DNA of 64,000 nucleotides from Hyparrhenia diplandra. Lineage: Eukaryota; Streptophyta; Magnoliopsida; Poales; Poaceae. Positions 34,227-44,376 of this stretch are shown one piece after another. Position 1 is the first letter of the stretch, and each line of letters starts with the position of its first letter. The position numbers and the translations under genes are program-made. The stretch covers positions 1 through 64,000 of the forward strand of contig JADLZK010005850.1 of the NCBI GenBank assembly GCA_015847255.1, given 5' to 3'. The notes below the pieces were generated by a model, which had not been told where the DNA came from, ran no database searches, and worked only from the letters and a program-made list of their open reading frames with translations.

Positions 34227-34229
34227 TTA

Positions 34230-34893
34230 GCATGATTATGATAATGATAGGTGACTTTGTTGAATTGTGGAGGGGCGGCGTTATCGATGCCTCAAGCGCG
34301 TTCCACCATGCTGACGTGGAGCTCCCGTGCCACGACCGCTCCGCGCATGGTCCCTGCCCATATAGTATAGTCCACTTCAACTCGATGTTGCACGCTAACC
34401 TTGTCTTCTCTGACCCGTCGGCACCTCTTGTCATCAAACTATTTACCATTTTTAGGGATCAGGCCAGCCTATCTTTGCCGTAGATCACCTCTGTGGACGT
34501 CATAGAAACAGCTGTCTGTGTTTGAGCGACCCTTATCTGGTAACTTGTACGTGCCATGCCTACGACTACTGAACTCTGAATGTTATTTTTTTTTAAAAAA
34601 AAAAAAAAACGGAAATGCAGTTCCATTACTCGAGTCTGCACGTTCGGCAGCAACAATAGCGATCACACATATTGGCTAGAGTTTGGCAAACTTTGAATTT
34701 TGACTCGAAGTCCACAGAAAATGCTAACATAGCACATAGTTTTGGCAACCACACATGTACATGTCATGGCGGCATATCAGACAACGTGATCCGCTGTTAT
34801 AAATTAAAAAATAGCATCAGCTGCATTGTGCAAGATACACCAAACAGGCAAACACAGCCCACCATTTCCCCAATGTGCACCAAAGCAGCCAAC
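34230..34893. other. Upstream region of the LRR receptor-kinase relic
   Basis: An open frame at 34232-34483 has no recognisable domain. A T/A run lies at about 34587-34609. No clear TATA box was identified for the downstream relic. Confidence 0.35.
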
Positions 34894-37800
34894 ATGGCAA
34901 TGTCCTGCTCGGTGTTCATTTTTCTGCTGCTATCCGTCTCCATGTCCGTCTCGACACTGGTGGCTGCAGACGCCAACGATGAAACAGCGCTGCTGGCCTT
35001 CAAGGCTGCAGCGGCCGGCAGCAGGAGTGACGCTCTTGCTTTGTGGAACAGTAGCACCAGCAGTGGGTACTGCAGCTGGGAGGGGGTGAGGTGTCGGGGT
35101 ACACACCGTCGAGTGGTGGCGTTGAGCCTGCCATCTCATGGGCTCACGGACGTCCTGTCCCCCGCAGTTGGAAACCTCTCATCCTTGGATTCTGAACCTA
35201 AGCTCAAATGGGTTCAGCGGGAACATCCCTGCAAGCCTCGGTTGTCTGCACCATCTCCATACCCTCTACTTAAGTAGCAATGCCTTCTCTGGCCCGCTCC
35301 CCTCCAACTTGAGCTCTTGCACCAGCCTAATAGAGATGGTCCTTGACTTTAACAAACTCAGCGGTAGTGTGCCCTTTGAGCTCGGTGACAAGCTGAAGCA
35401 ACTCAAGGTGCTCGGCGCAGAACAACAAGCTTCACTGGAAGGATTCCGGCATCGTTGGGCAACTTGACATCATTGAGTATTCTTGATCTCGCGTTCAACC
35501 TGCTTGAGGGTACTATCCCGAATAGCATTGGCGCCCCTCAAGGACCTCTGGTATCTTCATCCCGGCTACAACAACCTCTCCGGTGAGCCCCGATATCCAT
35601 TTATAATTTGTCTTCCCTAAAATTGTTGCAGATTCAGGGGAACAAGCTCAGTGTTAGCATCCGTACCGATATTGGCAACAAGTTCCCCAAAGATGCGAAT
35701 CCTCGTCTTTTACAAACCAATTCACCGAGACCATCCCTCGCTTCACTCTCCAACATCACATCGCTCCAAATACTCCTCCTCGCAGACAATATGCTCATCG
35801 GATATGTGCCTCCCACCATGGGGAGACTACGAACTCTGCAAAAGCTATCCTTGTCCTACAACATGCTACAAGCTAACGGTGGGGAGGGGTGGGAATTTAT
35901 CACTTCTTTGTCAAACGCAGCCAGCTCCAACTATTAGATCTCGAACACAACATCACTTTCACCGAAAAGCTACCAATATCAATAGTGAATCTCTCAACAA
36001 CCCTAAACATTCTCACCTTTAGCTCCATCGATTTGGGGAAGCATCCCCGCCATCGACAACTGTGGGCCTTGAATTCCTTTGATGCACATAATATTTCCGT
36101 GATCCGAGTAATTCCGGATAGCATCGGCAAGCTAGGAAACTTGACTGATATTTATCTGTACAATAATAACTTGTCTGGCCAAATACCTTCGTCTATCGGA
36201 AATCTGTCAAAGTTAGCTATCCTTGGTGCATATAATAGCAATCTAGAGGGGCCAATTCCACCAAGCATTGGGAAGTTGAAGAGTTTACAAGTCCTTGACT
36301 TGTCAATGAACTTGTCATACAATTCACTATCAGGACCTCTCCCCTCTGAAGTTGGTAGCTTAGTGAACCTTAACATGCCTTTGGTCCTATCAGGAAACCA
36401 ATTATCCGGCTAGATAACCGAAAAGTATTGGGAAGTGCACTGTGCTTCAAGTACTTTGGTTGGACAATAATTTATTCAACGGAAGCTTACCTCAATATTT
36501 AAACAAGGGTCTAACTACACTCAACCTATCAATAAATGAGTTGTCCCGGTACTATTCCGCATGCCATTGCAAGTATCGCTGGCACTTGGAACAATTGTTC
36601 CTGGCACACAACAACTGTCGGGACCAATCCCCAAAGTTCTACAGGACATGACATCTTTGTCAAATTTGGATTTGTCCTTCAACAATCTGCAAGGGAAGTA
36701 CTAAAAGAAGGGATTTTCAGAAATTTTGTTAACCTGTCGATCGTCGGAAATAACAAGCTCTGTGGAGGAATACCCCAACTTGATTTAATTCCATGCAAGA
36801 CAGATCCCGTGAAAAAAAGAACAAAAGAGGGAAACTGAAGTATCTTAAAATAGCACTAGCAACAACCTTTGCACTCTTATTATTAGCTATTGTTGTTGCA
36901 CTCGTTTACTTGATCTACTGAGGAAGCAAACACGAAAGCACAAGGGCGCATTCGACCACCAATTGTTGAGGAACAAGTATGAAAGGGTTTCTTATCATGC
37001 ATTATCAAATGGAACCAATGGATTCTCGAAGCTAATTTGTTTGGTAAAGGCAACTTTGGGACAGTCTATAAATGCGCTTTTCATGGTGACGAAACTAATG
37101 TTGTAGCTGTAAAGGTTTTTGACCTTAAACAATCAGGCTCTGCTAAAAGTTTTGTAGCTGAATGTGAGGCGCTGAGAAGGGTGCGTCACCGCTGCCTCAT
37201 GAAGATCATCACATGCTGCTCAAGCATCAATGAACAAGGTCGATTTCAAGGCATTGGTTTTTGAGTTCATGCCAAATGGTAGCTTGAATCGTTGGCTCCA
37301 TCCGAGAATCCGGCATGTCCACTTTAAACAATACTCTCAGCATTGCACAAAGGCTAGATATTGTTGTTGATATCATGGATGCTCGACTATCTTCATAATC
37401 AATGCCACCACCAATCATCCATTGTGATCTCAAACCAAGCAACATCCTTCTTGAGGAAGACATGAGTGCCCGAGAGTTGGAGATTTTGGCATAGCTAGAA
37501 TCATTACTGTAAAGTGAAAGTAAAATTCTACGCAAAATTTCAATAGCACAATTGGCATAAGAGGCTCCATTGGATATGTTGCTCCTGGTAAATGTTATGT
37601 TTATTTTTTATTTATTTCAAAACCTTCTATAAATATGACATGTTGATCAATATTTCTTTTTTCTTTTGCATAATAATAGAGTATGGTGAAGGTTCTTCCA
37701 TCACAACTTTGGTGATGTTTATAGCCTCCGCATATTGCTGCCGAGACTTTTACGGGGAGGAGCCCAACAGATGATATGTTTAGGGGTTCATTGGATCTAC

Positions 37801-38096
37801 ATAAGTTTTCGTGAGGATGCTCTTCCGGATAAAATGGGGGAGATAGCCGATACGACAATGTGGCTACACACTGGAACCCATGACAGCAATACAAGAAACA
37901 TAATTGAGCAATGTTTGGTTGATGTCATTGCTCTTGGGGTATGCTGCTCAAAGAAAACAACCTAGAGAGAGGACATCGATACAAGATCTTTGTCAATGAG
38001 ATGCATGCTATCAGAGATTCATACCTCAAGTTTGACAGACCTCTTGTGGTGGAACATGGTGCAGGAACGAAGTTTGCAATAATTTTCAAACAATAG
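34894..38096 (+). pseudogene. LRR-XII (Xa21-like) receptor kinase pseudogene
   Basis: It starts MAMSCSVFIFLLLSVSMS (signal peptide). The LRR N-terminal cap follows (DETALLAFKAAAAG, then YCSWEGVRC), then many leucine-rich repeats broken by indels (for example NNLSGQIPSSIGNLSKLAIL, LQVLDLSMNLSYNSLSGPLP). The juxtamembrane helix is near 36840-36920. The kinase begins FGKGNFGTVYKCAF, with VVAVKVFDL (37037-37250), FEFMPNGSL, the loop IHCDLKPSNILL (non-RD) and a DFGIARI-type segment. An intron at 37588-37679 keeps GT..AG and splits the APEYGEG codons. The C-lobe runs to TAG 38094-38096 (EIADTTMWLHTGTHDSNTRN, then MHAIRDSYLKFDRPLVVEH). More than six frameshifts and stops occur. The family includes pattern-recognition receptors such as Xa21; this copy is non-functional. 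Confidence 0.9.
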
Positions 38097-39539
38097 TGAA
38101 TAACTAGAGCTAAACATGGCCAATATGTGATCATTGCTCTAGCACATGTCTGACTGCATATATGTTGTCAACTGAAACAACTGATCATTGTTGTAGCATG
38201 ATATCATATATGCAAATTGGTGTAACAACTGAAGCACATGCACGTGAGGACTGAAGTCTCATTTGGATCTGTATGTTTATCATAGAAGATGTAAAAGGGA
38301 AATGTAAAATGACAGGAAAATTTACCTTAAGATAAGAAATGCTTGAGAAGGCACCAACTGCAGTTATTTACAAGAGCAGTGATCACAGCTGAAGGTGTAT
38401 TAGGATACGTTGTCGATGTACGCAGCCACCTGCAGTGTTAGAAATCTACCCTCTTAAGATATGAAATGTTTGAGTCTTCACAGCAGTGGGCATGTCATTC
38501 GTAGCATACTCTATGCTCCACATCGTCATATTGATTATTGATCAAAACAACAACAAAATGACTATCTTGAAGATTAGGCATATGCATTTCAAATGACTAC
38601 AGCCTACAGGTTCAGAATACAATACAGTTCCAGAAATTTAATTCTGTGTAAGAAATTAAAAACAGTCTCTAGCTCAAACCGACTATGTCTTTGTGGCAAC
38701 CAGGCTGCACACAGAAGAGAGAGAAATGCAAGATGCAGAAACTCAGAAACCCCAATTGGCTTTGGGATTCCTAGCCGAAGCGCCCAATTCCATTCACAGT
38801 TTCGCTTCTGCTGCTTAAATGAGCCAGAACAACCAAAAGCATACAACTACCACGCGAAAAGCGGGAGGCCAGAGGAAGGCAAACCTAAGAGAAGGAGAGA
38901 ACCTGGTGACGACCTCGATGCCCGCGGAGACCCCTGGTGAGCTCGCAACTTCGGATTGTCGCAGGGTAGGACGAGGCCGACAGAGGTCCGGATCGCCGCC
39001 CTATCAACCCAGCCTGGAGGCCACCGCGGCTAGCTTCTTAGAAGGTATCGATGGCGAAGGAGATCGTGGACGGAGATGGCGTTGGAGCAGATGTAGTTGT
39101 CTCATCTCACCTTCTTCTTCCTCGCCGCCGCCCTTGTTCAGTTCTCGCCCTCGCACACGGCGGGGCGCCGCTTGTACGACGGCCGCCGCGGTGACCTCCT
39201 CCATGGGTTTCCTTGGCACCGAGTGCACAATTGGGCCTACAAAAATCATTAAAGGCCTGTTCGACTCCTACATGGACAAGTGTGGCTCCGTAGTGGACTG
39301 AAACAGCTGGGCCTCTGGAGAGATGAAAAAGGTTTTGTTTGGTTTTATATTAGCTGAGATAGAGAAGAACTTAACTGGAGGACTGCAAAATGTTCAACGC
39401 CTGGAGAGACTAAACTTTTCTTTTTGGGGAAAAGTTGTGAGGACTGCAAAATCTTTTTTCCCAAAGCTTGAGTTGCTCAATCGTTCCATAAGTTTAGTTA
39501 GTGTTACATAAGTTTAGTTAGTGTTTTTGATTGTCTCAT
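38097..39539. other. Region with GC-rich open frames but no recognised gene
   Basis: The part 38097-38560 is AT-rich and probably 3' flank of the kinase relic. From about 38820 to 39300 the DNA is GC-rich, with open frames on both strands (the plus frame runs 38819-39301, 160 residues, low-complexity Ser/Pro/Arg). I see no domain. It could be a 5' untranslated or first-exon fragment of some gene on the minus strand. Confidence 0.35.
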
Positions 39540-39652
39540 GCTTTATGGTCTTATTTTAAGGCAGCAAATGATCTTGTTTTAGCCTCGCAGTCATGGAAGA
39601 ATCTATGATACGGAAATGTTAAATTAAATACTACTATCTACAATTAGCAGCA
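39540..39652. repeat. Partner of the 32785-32897 duplicated segment
   Basis: Same words in the same order as at 32785 (see there), placed 6.75 kb downstream on the same strand. Confidence 0.85.
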
Positions 39653-40714
39653 CCACAAATTTGTTGAAAAACGTACGTACATGTCCCCTTTTGTTATGGG
39701 CTTATGGTTCCCAGAATAATAAAAAGTACAATACTACATACAGAAATTCCGTTGGATCGTTTGGAATAATATCAAAGGATACAGTACACACAGGCCCCAA
39801 TCCGTGCACATCACAGGGATATACATCTAACATCTATCAACACTGGATCGAAGCGCGACAAAAAAAATTTTTCGCGATCGGGCCATTCACCCGTATTTCG
39901 AAGCGCGACAAAAATGTCACTGGATCTAATACTCCGAAGGTGTTGTAGTAACAAAATTACAGAATTTACTACGACTCAAGTAGTACTACTATTGTATTGT
40001 TGTAGTAACAAAATACAAGTTCCATGATGAGTCCAGGTCGATGGATGATCGTCTTCATCCGTTCCACATCCATTCCACTTCTGCAAATTAAAACATGAGC
40101 GGAATTAGAAACAACGACTTTAGGATCGACCTGCTGACGGTACCCTGTGCTATGGAACTTTCTGCAAAAAGAGACCTGTCAGGCTCGAGATCATCTTTCT
40201 GCAAAAAAAGCAAAAGAGGTTCGTGCTATGGATCGGAGGAAGCAGTGCAGTGCAGCACAACAAGAAGTGCTGCAGTCTATTAAATTTTGACGAATTTCTT
40301 TTTATTTGTAGTCGTCAAAAACAATTTTGACTGGTTAACTTTGCTGAATCTCAACCTGAATTTTGTTCACGTTTTGAACGCCAGAACCTTGCCTACTAGA
40401 AGGTGAGCATGTATCGGACCGGATCGATTTCCTATGATTGACGAGTGACGACCGGATCGGATCACAACCTGCCTGGGCAAGCAACCACTCGGAACAACTA
40501 GCACTGCAGGTGCACTTACAACAAGTCCCGGAATTTGACTGGTGAACCTAGTCAAATTCCAGTGGACTCGTCAATTTCGGTCTCAAAGAAGAAGGAAGGA
40601 TAGGAGTGGAAGCTAGACGTACAGTGGAAGCTAGAGTGGATCAGTCCAACTAGAGCTGCGCGGCGGCCGAGGTGAGGAAACGGAGAAAGCAGAGATACAC
40701 GTACCTTACCTCAA
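39653..40714. other. Intergenic, probable 3' flank of the small membrane-protein gene
   Basis: No gene or repeat with clear borders. It contains the presumed 3' untranslated region of the minus-strand gene ending at 40715. Confidence 0.4.
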
Positions 40715-41068
40715 TCAAAGCGCGTTGTAGATCTTCAAGAGGAGGTCGGCGTCGAAGTGCCCACCCTGAGCAACAGCTACAACGAGGGCGAGGAAGGAGA
40801 AGCAGAGGTTGACCAAGCCGATGCCGCGGCGGCCGCGTCCCACCGTGCTCACCCAAACCCCAACGAAGAGGGTGACGATGCCGGCGAGCACGGCCACGAC
40901 CAACGCGGGCGCGTACACGGGGCCGGTCAGAGCCGTGATGCAGGCCGAAGCTGAGACGGCCACAGCAAGAGGGCCAACGTCGTCAGCACCCCGCGCCTGC
41001 AGCCGGCGCCGTGGGCCTCCGGTGGCAGGTCGCGCTGCCGCCGCCGTGTACTGCTGGATCATTTCCAT
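40715..41068 (-). CDS. Small predicted multi-pass membrane protein, family member A
   Basis: An intact intronless frame of 117 codons reads from ATG 41068 to TGA. The N-terminus is short and polar (MEMIQQYTAAA, then an Arg/Gly-rich stretch). About three hydrophobic segments follow: near residues 35-55 (VGPLAVAVSASACITALTG), 60-80 (LVVAVLAGIVTLFVGVWV) and 88-106 (IGLVNLCFSFLALVVAVA). The tail is GGHFDADLLLKIYNAL. It is paralogous to the plus-strand gene at 52761-53078: both share a G-V-x-VST-x-GR-x-R segment, a hydrophobic stretch and a GG-x-F...L..KIY.AL ending. I do not recognise the family. A TATA-like box lies 118 bp upstream. The preserved frame and paralogue conservation argue for a real gene; expression is unknown. 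Confidence 0.7.
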   Translation of the reverse strand: MEMIQQYTAAAARPATGGPRRRLQARGADDVGPLAVAVSASACITALTGPVYAPALVVAVLAGIVTLFVGVWVSTVGRGRRGIGLVNLCFSFLALVVAVAQGGHFDADLLLKIYNAL

Positions 41069-41185
41069 CAAGAGAAGGCCGGCGGCGAGGAGGGTCTGCT
41101 GTGTTCTGTGCGGACTGGGGAGTCCGGCCTGCGACGTACTCGGGTTTGGCTTTAGGTGTGGAGGAGAGATGGTGCGGGCATTGGG

Positions 41186-41193
41186 TATTTATC
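41186..41193 (-). promoter_or_regulatory. TATA-like box of family member A
   Basis: The minus strand reads GATAAATA about 118 bp upstream of the ATG, a normal plant TATA distance given a leader of about 85 bases. Confidence 0.5.
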
Positions 41194-41199
41194 GACTAG

Positions 41200-41680
41200 T
41201 ACTTGGGTTTGGCTTTAGGTATTGCATCCATCCAGATTTTTTTATAAGATCCGGAACAATGTCCAGCATTCCTCGATTGGATGCAGCTAATTACTCCTAC
41301 TACGTGACTTGCCGATGCGGACATTCGGCGGCCTGTGTGTGCGCGCATGTTTTTTCCACTTTTTTTTTTTTTTTTTCCTATAATCATAATCTTCTTTTTT
41401 TTTTTGGCGAGGATCCTATATCAGAATCAAGCGAACATGCGTCCTGATTTTGTACTTCCATATTTCCTGGTCCGAATATTTTAGTATTGTTCTCGTTCTT
41501 TATAATTCTTATGTACCTAAGGTCCGTGTTTGATAACTTTTGAGCGGTGTACTCATTTTTTTAATTCCATCTTGTGAGAAAATGATATGGCGACAGAGGA
41601 AGCACACGAGAAGCAGGGTCATGATTATTAAGTAAATTAAGACCACGAGTTACCTGAGTCAAACGAGAAACGAACATATA
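41200..41680. other. Upstream flank of family member A
   Basis: T runs at about 41348-41378 and 41393-41404; otherwise nothing recognisable. Confidence 0.4.
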
Positions 41681-41682
41681 TA

Positions 41683-41943
41683 CTCCCTCTATAACTAAAA
41701 AGCTTAACGCGTTTAGGACAAGGTTTAGGCCAAACATTAGGAACATAAATTATCAATAACTTTTACGTCGTTGAGTTTGCAAATGTGAAACCTATATGAA
41801 TAGATTTGTCTTGAAAAATACTTTTATAAAAGTATACACATATCACTATTCGATAAACATTTTATAATAAAAAAGAGGTCAAATTTGTGTTTTGGCGACC
41901 GTGTCACTATCCTAAACATTAAGCTTTTTGGGTATGGAGGGAG
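41683..41943. mobile_element. Stowaway MITE, 261 bp
   Basis: The ends are CTCCCTCTATAACTAAAAAGC and GCTTTTTGGGTATGGAGGGAG (imperfect inverted repeats), flanked by TA on both sides (41681-41682 and 41944-41945), as expected for Tc1/mariner-derived Stowaway elements. A related truncated copy in the opposite orientation is at about 47421-47580. Confidence 0.92.
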
Positions 41944-42185
41944 TATAGTAGATGACATGTGTGGCTAACCTGCAATCTTAAAAAGAACATTAGAAAGAAC
42001 TCTTTTAAAGTCGATTCCAGTTGGCCTCCTCCCAGCAAACAGAGGGGGTCGGTCGGTCTCTAGTTATCACGTCGCACTCAAAGAAATTTCCTCAAAAGCA
42101 AAAGCAGGAACAGGGATCTATCAGTCTAGTCCCCATCTTTCATTTTGACTCCATGCTGAAAACTGCAAGCAGCCGCTTCACGAAA

Positions 42186-42290
42186 CTCCTGGTCCACGCC
42201 CCTTAATTAATGATGAATCATCACTGTCGTTGTTGACTCTGTGGCCCATTATTGAGTAGTAGGAGTACGTAGGACAAGAAGATTAATTCC
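42186..42290. repeat. Duplicated flank segment (partner at 47660-47760)
   Basis: Both copies share TGGTCCACG, CCCTTAATTAAT, ATCACTGTCGT, CGTTGACT, CCATTATTG and GGACAAGAA in order. The duplication forms part of a larger repeated flank around the small membrane-protein genes. Confidence 0.7.
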
Positions 42291-42718
42291 TCGATCATCA
42301 CAAAACGAGGATCCAGGGAACAGCAGCCAAGGACAGATTCGCAGAGCGTGCGGTACTACTACACGTTACAGAGAGTAGAGGGTCCACGCGTTCAGCGGAT
42401 GGACTCGTACGCGACCGCGGCGCAGGGATCAGCATGGCATGCGCCGTACGCCGAGACCGACCGGGCCAGAGAGCGAAGCGAGCCCAGTGGCGCGCCGCGC
42501 GCGCGGCGCTCCCTTTCCACCTACCCGGTCCCGGCGACAGTTTCCATTGCGCCACACGTCACGACGGAGCCCATGACCCATGCGTGTGTCGTGGCCCGGC
42601 AAATTCTTCCTTCTTCGTGTCCGGTTCCGCGCACGGAACAAGTGGCCCTCGGCACGGCAGGACACTGGTTCATGCGTGCCTTTCTAGGCTCACCTGACGC
42701 CTGCCAGTAGTACGAGGA
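42291..42718. other. GC-rich stretch without a recognised gene
   Basis: Long open frames on both strands across 42298-42710 but no domain, and none is conserved elsewhere in the window. Confidence 0.4.
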
Positions 42719-43033
42719 CCCGCTCCAGCTCTGCTGTCTTTGCTTATGTCTGGACAGATTGATCAAAGACTTGTCAATGTGATATAGCAGCATCAGGATT
42801 GTATCAGTTACTAAATATGTGCTTGTAATAATCTTTTGAGGCTGTGTGCTAATGCTGAGGTCACAAGATTATTGTATCAACTTGACATAATGATCTTTGA
42901 ATTAATAAAATCCCCAGGATCCATCTAGCTTAGATGTTTGCTGATTATGTGCAGGCTACTTCTAATTGTCATGATCCGTCTTGGTCCTCTGTGCATCGTC
43001 ACATTGAGAGCTGATAGTTGAACCTTTGAATCA
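42719..43033 (+). repeat. Third, partial copy of the 54.8/62.8 kb repeat module
   Basis: Shares GACAGATTGATCAAAGACTT, GTCAATGTGATATAGCAGCA, TACTAAATATGTGCTTGTA and TTGAATTAATAAAATCC with 55207-55545 and 63122-63300. It then continues with CTTCTAATTGTCATGATCC, as in the 55.4 kb copy. No protein is encoded. Confidence 0.9.
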
Positions 43034-43655
43034 ACTCCTATAGTTTGTTTTGTATTTAACCATTGTTATTGTGAGGGGGGATCGCCACACCTCACCTTAG
43101 CACCTTAAGAGCATTGCTGTTTAGTGTTAACTAATGGAAGAAATATCTAGTTCCACAGCTCATACCTATTATTATGTAGTAACATACTACTATGATGGTG
43201 ATGAGGGTCTCGACGGACCCAGCGCCACTCGACTCGCAGTCGCAGCATGGGGGCCACCGTTGGGAAGCCAGCGTTCGGTGTCGCCGTCGCGCCGAAGACC
43301 CAGGCAGAGGAGCGCCTCGCCCTCGCAGAGCACGCCCTGCTCCAGTGGACTCGCTCCCCCGGCGCTGACTCGGGCATCTGGTTTAAACAAACTTTAAACC
43401 TGGTTTAAGCAATTGTGCAGTGTAGGCCGTGTGTTGTAATATCCACAGGGAGCAGAGCATACTCCTAGATGCGATTAATAAATGGGTGGCAAATCCTGAG
43501 CACCAATGCTGTTGCTGCGGTGCTGTAAAGTGTTTCGTAGTGTTGTGAAACCAGAGTAGTACGATGACTCTGAAGCTGTGGCCAAATTAACGAGAGAAGA
43601 GGAGAAATTCAAAAAATTGCAAATACTATGCCAGACGAGTCTGCTGCTATGAGGT
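43034..43655. other. No gene assigned
   Basis: A GC-rich patch at 43200-43380 has open frames but no domain; the rest is AT-rich. Confidence 0.4.
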
Positions 43656-43691
43656 CCAAAAATTGCAGACTTTGGTTTGGCCAAATTGTGC
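43656..43691 (+). pseudogene. LRK10-like kinase fragment (DFG segment)
   Basis: Twelve codons read PKIADFGLAKLC, exactly the magnesium-binding activation-segment motif of the LRK10-like kinase at 23875-24651. No flanking kinase sequence is preserved. The exact 12-residue match makes chance unlikely, but the fragment is tiny. Confidence 0.55.
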
Positions 43692-43699
43692 GTGAAAAA

Positions 43700-44367
43700 A
43701 AAACAGAGAGCATCATGCGACTGAATTGGGAGGATGAGTAGAGAGACGGTCCAGAGTAGAGAGGCGGGCGACGCTCCGCTAGGGCCGTCGGGATGTAAAT
43801 CTCCGGCGAGACCCTCCTCCCGGGTCGTGAGCGTGGCACACTGCCACAGCGCGGGAGGTTGTCACGCTCTCGTGTCCCACGGTGCAGTCCCCAGCGGGAG
43901 AAAGGCCCATGCCATGCGAGCAAGTGGCGTGCTCTCCTCCACGAGATGGCTTGTGGAGCCGGGTGGGGACGAAGACGGGAGGCTGGACCCGTGATCCATC
44001 ACCATCTTGAGGACGAAGAGGAGATTCTGGTACAGCTGTGGTTCGTTCCAAAAACCAATTGCCAGACATCAGAGCTAGGGTTCGTCGAGGAGGGGGGAGG
44101 CAGTTGGTTTGACTATGGATCCCCGTGATCTATGGCGGACCAGATCATTCGAGACCTGTGATTGTTTCCCGGCTAGCTGGTGACAAGGAGGAGTGGGACG
44201 TTCCAATCTCCAAATTCGGCTTCGCAACGTTAATACGCTCTACTTTGTTGTCTGAGATCCCTTGCTGTAAAACGGGCTTCTGAACGTGACATCACCCCTG
44301 CTAGTTATTAGTGACCCTAATAGGTAGGACGGAGTGCGTACTTCCATTGATTAAACTAATTAGGTTA
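43700..44367. other. Non-coding flank with MULE target sequence
   Basis: Short open frames only. The last 35 bp (ACTTCCATTGATTAAACTAA onward) recur at about 47578-47615, the same duplicated flank on the other side of the MULE. Confidence 0.45.
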
Positions 44368-44376
44368 ACACGAAGG

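Noticed and set aside
34232..34483. 83-codon plus-strand frame
   Set aside because: No domain, no promoter, and an equally long frame lies opposite; not supported as a gene.
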